Shown here: piece by piece, positions 1-6,916 of the stretch
How positions within the stretch are numbered: position 1 is the first letter of the stretch
Layout: each line of letters begins with the position of its first letter
The notes under the pieces: generated by a model
Databases searched by the model: none
What the model was told of the DNA's origin: nothing
Seen by the model: only the letters and a program-made list of their open reading frames with translations
From: Acidobacteriaceae bacterium
GTDB lineage: Bacteria > Acidobacteriota > Terriglobia > Terriglobales > Acidobacteriaceae
Assembly (NCBI GenBank): GCA_003140655.1
Contig: PLKR01000532.1
Span: forward strand, 4,947-16,543
Direction: 5' to 3'
DNA length: 11,597 nucleotides
Program-made: the position numbers and the translations under genes

Positions 1-1175
1 TCGGTGAACTGGAGCTCTTCCCTGTCGTCGGTTGCAACCATCGCCATGGGTGGGCTGGCGAACGCTATCGTCGCCGGTCAAGCCACCATTACAGCAACGG
101 CGGGCTCTGTCAGCGGCTCCACGCTGCTGACTGTGACCGCCGCTACTCTCACGGCCATCACCGTAACCCCGGCAACTCCTACGATCGCGGCAGGTACAAC
201 TCAGCCATTCATAGCCACCGGGTCATTTAGCGATGGCAGCACGCAGAACCTCACCGCATCGGTGAGCTGGAGTTCTTCCCTGCCATCGGTTGCAACCATC
301 ACCACGGGCGGGCTGGCGAACGGCATAACCGCCGGTCAATCCACAATTGTAGCAACGGTTGGTTCTGTCAGCGGCTCCACTCTGTTGACCATGACAAACG
401 CCACCCTCTTGGCCATTATGGTAGCCCCGGCGAACCCCACCGTCGCGGCCGGAACCAAACAGCCGTTCACCGCCACCGGTACTTTCAGCGACGGCAGTAA
501 GCAGGACTTGACCACATCGGTGAACTGGAGCTCTTCCCTGTCGTCGGTTGCAACCATCGCCACGGGTGGGCTGGCGAACGCTATCGTCGCCGGTCAAGCC
601 ACCATTACAGCATCAGCGGGCTCTGTCAGCGGCTCGACACTGCTGACCGTGACCGCCGCTACTCTCACGGCCATTACCGTAGCCCCGGCAACTCCTACGA
701 TCGCGGCGGGTACGACTCAGCCATTCATAGCCACAGGGTTGTTTAGCGATGGCAGTCTGCAGAACCTGACCGCATCGGTGAGCTGGGTTTCTTCGACACC
801 GGCGGCGGCGACAATCAACAGCAATGGCCTCGCGACCGGTTTCGCTGCTGGCTTGACCACAATAACCGCGTCCTCAGGTTCAGTCAGTAACTCGGCGATC
901 CTGACGGTTATACCAGCAGTCTTGACCAGCATCACCGTCGATCCTGCTAATCCATCCGTCCTCGTGGGCAGCACCCAGCAGTTCAAGGCAATCGGAACAT
1001 ACAGCGATAACAGCACGCAGGACCTTACCGGCACTGCGACTTGGATCTCGTCCAACACCAACGTGGCCAACCTCAGTTCAACCGGACTGGCCTCCGGCCT
1101 GATGGCTGGGACAACCACGATAAGCGCAACCTCTCAGTCGGTGAGCGGCTCGACGGCCCTCGCCGTTTCTGTACC
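1..1175 (+). repeat. 258-bp tandem repeats encoding Ig-like domains, with a 516-bp super-repeat
   Basis: The same codon register recurs at 1, 259, 517, 775 and 1033, a strict 258-bp (86-codon) period. Unit 517-774 matches unit 1-258 much better than its neighbours: I count about 17 mismatches by eye over 258 bp. This implies that a two-domain, 516-bp block was duplicated or homogenised. Units at 775 and 1033 are more diverged. Confidence 0.9.
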
Positions 1176-2601
1176 TCTCTCGCCCACGATCACGGCCCAA
1201 CCGACGGGTCAGCTGATCAGCAGTGGGCAAGCAGCGACTCTTGCGGTAGTGGTCACCGGGACATCACCCTTCTCATATCAATGGTATCTTGGCCTCAGCG
1301 GGGACACCTCCAGCCCGGTTAGCGGAGCAACGTTCAGCTCGTACACGACGCCGGGGTTGACCGTAAACACCAGTAACTGGGTGGAGGTGAGCAATTCAGT
1401 CGGCTCCACCAACAGTAACACCGCAAAGCTGGTGGTCGCAGGCCCGCGGCATGTCCAGGCCCTTCTTTTCCCGGTCCTTACGGCAAACGATCCAAACTTC
1501 ACCGACTTCGTGACCAACATTTTGCCCAATGTCTGGGGCGTGTCCGTAGAAATGCAATGGAACGAGATAGAGACCAGCCAGGGCGTCTACGACTTTTCCA
1601 CCTTCGACGCGAATCTGCAGCCTTATATCCAAGCGGGAAAGGCAGTGAACCTGATCGTATGGCCGGCGACGGAAGGTGGCAATAACACTCCCCCCGTGGG
1701 ATCCACTCCTGGCTACATCTTCACCCAAGCCTGGGCCACCAGCGTCGGTGCCGCCACACCACAGGATATGGTCGTCTGCGGAGATTACACTGGGGACTCA
1801 AGCAACCCCTTTTACGCGCAGGCGCTCACTCGCGGCGGAGGAGCATGGAATAGCAGCGTGTCCTCCGACACCAGCGGTCTGCCCGTCTCCTACGAGGCGC
1901 CTTTCATGGTGGGCTTCCAAAACTTCATCCAAGCCGTCATCGCCCACTATAACAACAACGCCACCACTCCCATCGGTTACATCCGTTTCGGGTTCTCCGA
2001 GGATGGTGAAGACAGCCCGTTGTGTACCCAATACTGGTCCGGTCCCGATGGCACAGGCTCTTACACTAAAGCGGAGTACCTGAGCTATGTCCAAACGATG
2101 ACTGCGTTCGTTGCCCAACAGTATCCTCAAATGACGATCCTTGCGGATCTGCACGGGGTCGGCACCCCGCCGGATCTGGGCTATGCGGATTCGGAGGCAG
2201 CCGACGCTGTCGCCAACCAGCAGAGTATCGACACCAACGGCCTGCAACAGAGCGACATCCCAAACTTCAACGCAGGGCAGCCCTGCGATTCCGACTGGTG
2301 TGCGCTGTTCAACCAATACGGCGCGACGTCCTACAAGGGTAAGCCCATCACCCTCTCCCTGCAAACCTTACAGTGGAGCGATCCAACAGGGCAGGCGCGG
2401 ACCGGATCCCTGGTCGACCTTCTTCCATTCATCCAGCAGCATGGCGCCAACAACCTGGAACTGTGGCTTGCGGATGTGGCCCTGGCCTTCAGCCCGAATT
2501 ACTGTACCTACCCAGATTCCCAATGTAGCAACCCGAACTATGACCTGCAGCAGTATGTCTCCGCCTACCAGCAAGCGATTCAAGCATTTGAGTCACAGTA
2601 A
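1..2601 (+). CDS. Secreted multi-Ig-repeat protein with C-terminal glycosidase-like domain (5' partial)
   Basis: The open frame enters from the window edge in frame 1 and ends at TAA 2599-2601, so the true start and signal peptide lie upstream. Order seen: tandem 86-residue Ig-like (Big_2/BID_2-type) repeats from base 1 to about 1175, marked by recurring TFSDGS, LTxSVxWSS, GLAxG and GSVSGSTLLTV elements; one different Ig-like domain at about 1183-1437 (QPTGQLISSG, FSYQWY, WVEVSNSVGS); then about 385 residues from 1441 resembling a TIM-barrel glycoside hydrolase (WNEIETSQGVYDFSTFD). Candidate catalytic glutamates are codon 2008-2010 (SEDGEDSP) and codon 2458-2460 (NLELWLAD); this is inference. 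Cysteine pairs (CDSDWC, YCTYPDSQC) fit an exported, disulfide-bonded protein. The likely role is cell-surface polysaccharide binding or cleavage. The GH family is not assigned. Confidence 0.8.
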   Translation, partial: SVNWSSSLSSVATIAMGGLANAIVAGQATITATAGSVSGSTLLTVTAATLTAITVTPATPTIAAGTTQPFIATGSFSDGSTQNLTASVSWSSSLPSVATITTGGLANGITAGQSTIVATVGSVSGSTLLTMTNATLLAIMVAPANPTVAAGTKQPFTATGTFSDGSKQDLTTSVNWSSSLSSVATIATGGLANAIVAGQATITASAGSVSGSTLLTVTAATLTAITVAPATPTIAAGTTQPFIATGLFSDGSLQNLTASVSWVSSTPAAATINSNGLATGFAAGLTTITASSGSVSNSAILTVIPAVLTSITVDPANPSVLVGSTQQFKAIGTYSDNSTQDLTGTATWISSNTNVANLSSTGLASGLMAGTTTISATSQSVSGSTALAVSVPLSPTITAQPTGQLISSGQAATLAVVVTGTSPFSYQWYLGLSGDTSSPVSGATFSSYTTPGLTVNTSNWVEVSNSVGSTNSNTAKLVVAGPRHVQALLFPVLTANDPNFTDFVTNILPNVWGVSVEMQWNEIETSQGVYDFSTFDANLQPYIQAGKAVNLIVWPATEGGNNTPPVGSTPGYIFTQAWATSVGAATPQDMVVCGDYTGDSSNPFYAQALTRGGGAWNSSVSSDTSGLPVSYEAPFMVGFQNFIQAVIAHYNNNATTPIGYIRFGFSEDGEDSPLCTQYWSGPDGTGSYTKAEYLSYVQTMTAFVAQQYPQMTILADLHGVGTPPDLGYADSEAADAVANQQSIDTNGLQQSDIPNFNAGQPCDSDWCALFNQYGATSYKGKPITLSLQTLQWSDPTGQARTGSLVDLLPFIQQHGANNLELWLADVALAFSPNYCTYPDSQCSNPNYDLQQYVSAYQQAIQAFESQ

Positions 2602-2681
2602 TGTTGGAAGAACTAGTGACGTGACCGGCGAAATTTGTGCCAGTGGAATGAGAGAGAATCCACTTGGAGGAAAAGCTGGCC

Positions 2682-2950
2682 ATGCCGATCAAGAGGTACA
2701 AACCAGATCAGATCGTGACGACGCTGCGACAGATTGAAGTCAGGCGAACGGAAAAACCACCCCACAAGCCTGACTGAAGGAACTGGAGAAGGAGAACGGC
2801 AAGTTGAAGCGGCTGGTAGCGGAACTGGCGCTGGATAAAAGATCCTGAAGGATATTGCGGAGGGAAACTTCTAAGCCCTGAGCGACGTCGGTGCGCCGTA
2901 GAGCATGCCCGCGAGGAGTATGAAGTGAGTGAGCGGCGGGCGTGCACAGC
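2682..2950 (+). pseudogene. Decayed IS3-family transposase relic (orfA and start of orfB)
   Basis: An ATG with GGAGG 11 bases upstream opens with MPIKRYKPDQIVTTLRQIEV, a typical IS3-family OrfA start. The reading then shifts frame to NGKTTPQA, a stop, LKELEKENGKLKRLVAELAL-DK, another one-base shift, ILKDIAEGNF and a stop: the conserved C-terminal half of OrfA. About 30 helix-turn-helix residues normally between these blocks are missing. In a further frame, LSPERRRCAVEHAREEYEVS and ERRACT follow, matching the beginning of OrfB. At least two frameshifts, an internal deletion, an in-frame stop and loss of the DDE domain mark it as dead. The IS3 assignment rests on remembered family consensus. 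Terminal repeats were not identified. Confidence 0.75.
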
Positions 2951-3038
2951 ATGATTCGAATCAAGATTACATTTGCTGCCGGTCACACCGTGGAAATCAC
3001 GGTCGAACCACGACCCTAGAACATAGCTAACAATCAGT

Positions 3039-3070
3039 GCCCCGACTTCTGTTTCAGCAGGAGTCGGGGC
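3039..3070. repeat. Perfect 9-bp inverted repeat (hairpin)
   Basis: GCCCCGACT (3039-3047) pairs perfectly with AGTCGGGGC (3062-3070) around a 14-base loop. It looks like a terminator stem, but neither strand has a U-tract after it, so it may instead be a dispersed hairpin repeat or an old element end. Confidence 0.45.
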
Positions 3071-3291
3071 TAACCCAAAGCGCGGACCAACCCACGCCTC
3101 AGACTGTGAAAGTCTATTTTGGCTGGTTTCTCCGCAGAATGCAAGGTAGTGGTGCAGTTTGAATTTCCACAGGCTAGCATTCGGAACGGGCTGAGCATGC
3201 TTCGCCAGCCATTGCTGCAAACTAGTCAGGGACCAGGCGGCCGAAAGAAGGCACCGGATCACCTTCCCGCAAGTCCTGTCTAGAAGCGGTC

Positions 3292-3498
3292 TCATAAATG
3301 TCTGAGCATCAGGTGGAGACAGGCCAGATGGACGAAGCCAAGGAAGTTCTCGACGGCGAGCTTTTGCGAGGAAGAACCACTCAGGCCGATGTAGATGAGT
3401 AGATGATGCGCTTGGTCACAGCAAACTTGAGCGACATCGGTTAGGAAGCATGTTGGCGGTCGCTTAAGCATAAACCACGGCAGGGCGCGGAAATGCAC
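3292..3498 (-). pseudogene. Probable IS5-type transposase C-terminal fragment
   Basis: The minus-strand reading ends in VENFLGFVHLACLHLMLRHL followed by TGA. This resembles the last helix of IS5-superfamily transposases, which commonly end in an aromatic-rich F-x-H-x-A-C-x-x-x-x-L-R-x-L stretch. Upstream residues (RPPTCFLTDVAQVCC) do not form a recognisable DDE domain, and no full-length frame exists, so this would be a remnant. It sits between the IS3 relic and the hydrolase tail, in keeping with a transposon-rich patch. It could be a chance open frame; a profile search is needed. Confidence 0.35.
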
Positions 3499-3542
3499 TG
3501 AATACGGAGGTCGGTCGCTACCAAATACTGGGCCGAGGCTCC

Positions 3543-4269
3543 CTAACGATCGCCCAGTCCATCATTGGCGAGGGGCAAGACTCGCTGGAACAATTCGTCC
3601 GCAAACCTCTGATTCTGCTCGAAAAATGGAAAATGACCCGAATCGTCGAACGAGACAAACTCCTTCTCAGGCGCGTTGATCTTCTGAAAATAATCGCGAA
3701 CCATTGAGGGCCGACAATACGGATCGCGCGCACCTTCAAAAAAGAAGATCGGTACGCGGAAATCAGGTCCGAGTTGAGTCAAATCAATCTTCATGATTTG
3801 AGGAATCAGGATCTGAAGTGAGGAAAGCTGGCTTTTGAAATAACCAAAATCATCCGCAAGGGAATATTCCGGTGCCGAGAGCACGCTAGTCATTATCCGC
3901 TTTGTATCGACGAATGCCACGCCGTGTGGTGGAGGCCCGAGCAGCGCCGCTTCCGAATTCTTAGCGACCTGCGCCTTCATCAGATCGACGTTTTGAGAAG
4001 GGTAGGGTGCAATGCTCTCCAAATCTCCCACAGCTTGCCGGTTGTGACTGTCGCGAGCTTCCCGCAATGCATCCTGGTACGCGACCTGCTCGTCTAGTTC
4101 GGGGTTCGTGAGCTGGCCAACACCCACATAAGCGTACAGGAGGTCTGGATGCTCATGCGCAAGCCACAGTCCCAACATGCTCCCCCACGAATGTCCCAGA
4201 ACAAGAATCTTGTTCCGATGAAACCTGTTGCGGAGATAGTTCACTACTTCAAGAGTGTCCTGTTCCATT
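3543..4269 (-). pseudogene. Alpha/beta hydrolase (proline iminopeptidase-like), C-terminal fragment split by transposon
   Basis: This minus-strand frame encodes the core and lid of an alpha/beta hydrolase of the prolyl-iminopeptidase type. Visible are the nucleophile elbow GHSWGS (Ser), an acid-loop candidate in EGARDPYC (Asp) and the catalytic histidine in DDSGHFPF. The N-terminal oxyanion segment (HGGPG) is absent. The open frame appears to run on to 4319, but the hydrolase homology stops at 4269 because 4270 is the first base of the inserted element; the extra 5' residues are transposon sequence. The adjacent coding piece is at 9742 to about 9838. Joined after removal of the element and one 8-bp repeat, the frame reads MSVTQMEQDTLEVVNYLR without interruption. 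No functional product is expected. If intact it would be a serine hydrolase acting on small peptides or esters. Confidence 0.9.
4262..4269. repeat. Target-site duplication, left copy (GTTCCATT)
   Basis: This 8-bp direct repeat borders the left transposon end and is identical to 9742-9749. Eight base pairs is the target duplication size known for the IS66 family. It lies inside the hydrolase codons for Met-Glu. Confidence 0.9.
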
Positions 4270-4289
4270 GTAAGCGTCCGAGCAACGCA
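4270..4289 (+). repeat. Left terminal inverted repeat of the IS66-type element
   Basis: It starts with GTAAGCG, the form typical of IS66-family tips. It matches the right tip at 16 of 20 positions, with mismatches at positions 5, 10, 14 and 18. Similarity may continue inward: GATGAGCGC (4297-4305) corresponds to GACGAGCGC near the right end. tnpA starts 59 bases in. Confidence 0.85.
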
Positions 4290-4328
4290 CCTGTTCGATG
4301 AGCGCAGTTCTGTGTTCAAGTTGGATGG

Positions 4329-4691
4329 ATGAACGGAGAACAGCAGGTAGCGGCGCGGAGACGGCGGACACGAGCTGAGGTTCGGCAGTTAGTGGCGGAT
4401 TTTGTGAACAGCGGGATGCGGCGAAGCGAGTTTTGTCGCAGTCGAGGTTTGAGCTACAGCACTCTGGATCGCCACCTGAAGAAGCGGCGGTGGAAAAGGA
4501 AGACGACGAAAAGCGCTCCCGCCGACGGGAAGTTCGTGGCAGTGGAGTTGGACCTCAGGAAGCCGCTGCCGGAGCAGCAGCCGAGTTGCGGGCTGACGCT
4601 TGTATTGCCGGACGGACGGAGGATCGAAGTGCAGCACGATTTTGATGTGCACACCTTCGAGCGTCTGATGAATGCGCTGGAGCGGGTGTAA
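4329..4691 (+). CDS. tnpA: IS66 family accessory protein TnpA (HTH)
   Basis: This 120-residue protein is the first of the three IS66 genes. It is basic at the N-terminus, with a helix-turn-helix (about residues 15-50: RAEVRQLVADF, SEFCRSRGLSYSTLDRHLKK) that presumably binds the element's DNA. A C-terminal beta-rich part (LTLVLPDGRRIEV, FERLMNALERV) is typical of the family. The ATG lies 59 bases inside the left tip; the upstream match to a ribosome site is weak (GGATGG). tnpB begins 3 bases after the stop, so the two are probably co-translated. Its exact biochemical role in IS66 transposition is not settled in the family, although it is required in characterised members. It appears intact. 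Confidence 0.9.
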   Translation: MNGEQQVAARRRRTRAEVRQLVADFVNSGMRRSEFCRSRGLSYSTLDRHLKKRRWKRKTTKSAPADGKFVAVELDLRKPLPEQQPSCGLTLVLPDGRRIEVQHDFDVHTFERLMNALERV

Positions 4692-4694
4692 GCG

Positions 4695-5069
4695 GTGTTT
4701 GGTGTGGGCCCAGCGACACGGATCTATCTGGCGGCCGGAGCCACTGATATGAGGAAGGGTTTTGAGGGCCTCTACGGTCTGGTGCGCGACCGATTGTCGT
4801 GCGAGCCTTTGAGTGGCCACCTGTACTTATTTTGTAACGCGCAGCGTAATCGTCTGAAAATTCTTTTTTGGGACGGAACCGGACTTTGGGTGTGCGCGAA
4901 ACGATTACCCAAAGGGTGCTTCACTTGGCCGCAGTCTGGCGATGCACAAGGCAAGGTAATGTTGAGTCACGAAGAACTCTCTTTATTATTGGGCGGAATC
5001 GACCTGACGAAAACGAGAAGCAAACGGTGGTACCGCAAAGTAAACGCCGAAGGAGATGCTGCCGCATAA
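4695..5069 (+). CDS. tnpB: IS66 family protein TnpB (Orf2-like)
   Basis: This 124-residue protein has the unmistakable IS66 Orf2 signature: TRIYLAAGATDMRKGFEGLY near the N-terminus, GHLYLFCNAQRNRLKILFWD in the middle, KRLPKGCFTWP, and LSHEELSLLLGGIDL near the C-terminus. Its length is normal for the family. It starts with GTG directly after the tnpA stop, suggesting translational coupling. TnpB is required for transposition of studied IS66 elements, but its activity is unknown and it is unrelated to the IS200/IS605 TnpB nuclease. It appears intact. Confidence 0.93.
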   Translation: MFGVGPATRIYLAAGATDMRKGFEGLYGLVRDRLSCEPLSGHLYLFCNAQRNRLKILFWDGTGLWVCAKRLPKGCFTWPQSGDAQGKVMLSHEELSLLLGGIDLTKTRSKRWYRKVNAEGDAAA

Positions 5070-5114
5070 AACGCTTGTAATCCACAAGCCGCTCCGTTTA
5101 TTTAAGAACTCATC

Positions 5115-6739
5115 GTGAGTGAGGCGGCTCATCCATCGTCGGGGTCCGGGGCCGCAGCTTCTTCGACGTCTTCCGAGCTTGAGCTGATCGAACAACTGAA
5201 GCAGCAACTTGCCGGGCCGCTGTTTGCAGCGGTGAGCGATCAGTTCAGCAATTTTCAGAACACTGTCCTCTCCTATCAAAACAAGCTGCAGTATGCGGAA
5301 CTGAAGATCCAGGTGCTGGAAGAACGGTTGCGACTGGTACGCATCGCGAAGTACGGGCCCGGCAGCGAAAAACTCTCGGACGCACAACTGGAGTTGCTGG
5401 AACTGGAGCCGGGAGTCAGCAGTGCGGAAGTGCAGGCGGAGAGCGAGCGCCCTGCGGTCCAGCCCTCGACGAAAACGAAGCGCCAGCATCCGGGACGGCA
5501 GGAACGGCCGCAACCCTTGCGCGTGTAGAGCGGATCCTGAAGTGCAGGCCCGAGCAATGTGTGTGTAAGGGCTGCGGGAAAGAGACGGTGGTGATCGGCT
5601 ACGAGGAGAGTTCCCAACTGGATGTGGAGCCGGCGAAGTACTTCGTGTTGGTCAGCAAGCGCGAGAAGCGCGCCTGCAAGTCATGCGAGGAGCAGGGTGT
5701 GGTCTCGGCTCCGTTGCTCCCACGAATCATCGAGAAGTGCCTGGTCAGTGATCAGATCGTGATCGACACGGTCGTCAGCAAGTATTGTGATCATCAGCCG
5801 TTGTATCGACAGAGCAGGATGCTGGAACGGGACAGCGGTGTGGAACTCAGCCGGGCGACGCTGGACGGCTGGGTGCTGAAAGTGGGCGAGTTGCTGACCC
5901 CCATGGCCTCGGCCATGAGGCAAGAGTTACTTCGCGGCACCTATATCCAGGCCGATGAAACCCCAGTAGACGTGCAGATGCATGAAGGCCGCGGGAAAAA
6001 CCATCAAGCCTGTCTGTGGCAGTACAGTCGACCGGGAGGAACAGTGGTGTTTGACTTCCGTCTGGGCCGAGGACGGGATGGACCGAAACAGTTTCTGGGA
6101 CCATTTGAAGGTCTTCTGCAGACGGACGGTTATGCGGCCTACGATCAGATCGGAGGACCGAAGATCGTTCATGCGTGCTGCTGGTCGCATTCGGAACGAT
6201 ACTTTTCCGAGGCGGTGAAGTTAAGTCCCCAAGATCCGGTGGCGAGAGCGATCGTAGCGCGGATCGATGAATTGTTTGCCATCGACGCCGAGGCCCGTAG
6301 CCAAAGACTGAGTCTGGAGGCACGCGATGTTCTGCGTCAGCAACAATCGCGACCGCTACTGGATGAGATCCGGAAGCAGATTGAAGCGGCACGCTCCGGA
6401 GGACTGCCCGGTGGCGCGCTGGCCAAGGCCTGCAACTATACTCTCACCCTGTGGAACAAACTCATGCGCTTCCTGGAATATCCCGAACTGGAGTTGAGCA
6501 ATAACCTGGCGGAGAACTCTATGCGTCCCGTAGCTCTCGGTCGGCGGAATTGGATCCACATAGGAAGCGCGCAGGCGGGACCGAAGATCGCAGCGATTCT
6601 TTCGGTGGTTGAAAGCTGTCGTAGACTGAAATTCCCAGTGCGCGACTATCTAGCCGCGGTTCTTCCTGGTCTCGCTGATTGCCCCATCCGACGACTTCCT
6701 GAACTCACACCCGCAGCGATGGTAACGCAGAGGTGCTGA
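5115..6739 (+). pseudogene. tnpC: IS66 transposase TnpC (DDE), interrupted by a one-base frameshift
   Basis: The N-terminal part (GTG 5115 to TAG 5526-5528, 137 codons) has the coiled-coil region (LQYAELKIQVLEERLRLV) and the KYGPGSEKLSD motif. The rest continues in another frame: VERILKCRPEQCVCKGCGKE gives the zinc-binding cysteines, followed by CKSCEEQG and the catalytic core. With residues counted from the ATG at 5561, the DDE triad is D132 (ADETPV), D189 (TDGYAAYD) and E318 (NNLAENSMRP). The frames meet near 5519-5522, where TTGCGCGT probably replaces TTGCCGCGT, a loss of one C. The joined protein would be about 540 residues, normal for TnpC. The family motif CWAHARRKF reads CWSHSERYF here, so the sequence has drifted. 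It could be a true lesion, a sequencing error or programmed slippage. Confidence 0.88.
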
Positions 6740-6916
6740 GTGTAATCGCCTTGGTTACGACAGTTAACAAATCGCGGTTGCGGACTGTCTCTCCCTACCC
6801 GAGTCGCAGATTCTTGGCTCTCCTTGTCCGCGATCATCGTATTTAGTGATTCGTTTCTAGTTTTCAACCCTGCGCTATACTTACGGGCACCTCCGTGTTA
6901 CGGCAGCGGAGAGCCG
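6740..6916 (+). promoter_or_regulatory. tnpC-kinase spacer with candidate kinase promoter and ribosome site
   Basis: The 177-base gap lies inside the transposon. TATACT (6876-6881) is a good -10 candidate about 36 bases before the ATG; no convincing -35 box is seen. GGAGAG (6908-6913) sits just before ATG 6917 and supports that start over the longer in-frame extension beginning at 6824. No IS66-like right tip bordered by the target duplication is found here; the nearest resemblance, GGTTAC at 6753-6758, is weak. Confidence 0.45.

Larger units (their letters stand above)
2602..3542. other. Gene-free decayed region with transposase relics
   Basis: No intact gene is credible here. The stretch holds a hairpin-capable repeat just after the Ig-protein gene (AGTGGA at 2642-2647 and TCCACT at 2659-2664), an IS3-type relic (2682 to about 2950), a strong inverted repeat (3039-3070) and a probable IS5-type transposase tail on the minus strand (3292-3498). 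The remaining sequence, about 3071-3291 and 3499-3542, shows nothing I can assign. Confidence 0.6.

Noticed and set aside
1..1175. Regular tandem repeats considered as CRISPR or satellite
   Set aside because: The repeats are 258 bp, coding and in frame, with no short direct repeats separated by unique spacers.
2951..3019. A 22-codon plus-strand frame (MIRIKITFAAGHTVEITVEP)
   Set aside because: It is very short, has no ribosome site and lies in decayed DNA; not supportable as a gene.
2708..3295. A 195-codon minus-strand open frame
   Set aside because: Half of it is antisense to the IS3 relic, the composition is unlike the real genes, and no motif is visible.
4270..4319. Apparent N-terminus of the minus-strand hydrolase (MNTELRSSNRCVARTL)
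   Set aside because: It is read from the transposon left end. The target duplication shows that real hydrolase sequence stops at 4269.
6753..6758. GGTTAC as a possible IS66 right tip after tnpC
   Set aside because: Only a few bases match the left tip, and the next 8 bases (GACAGTTA) are not the target duplication.
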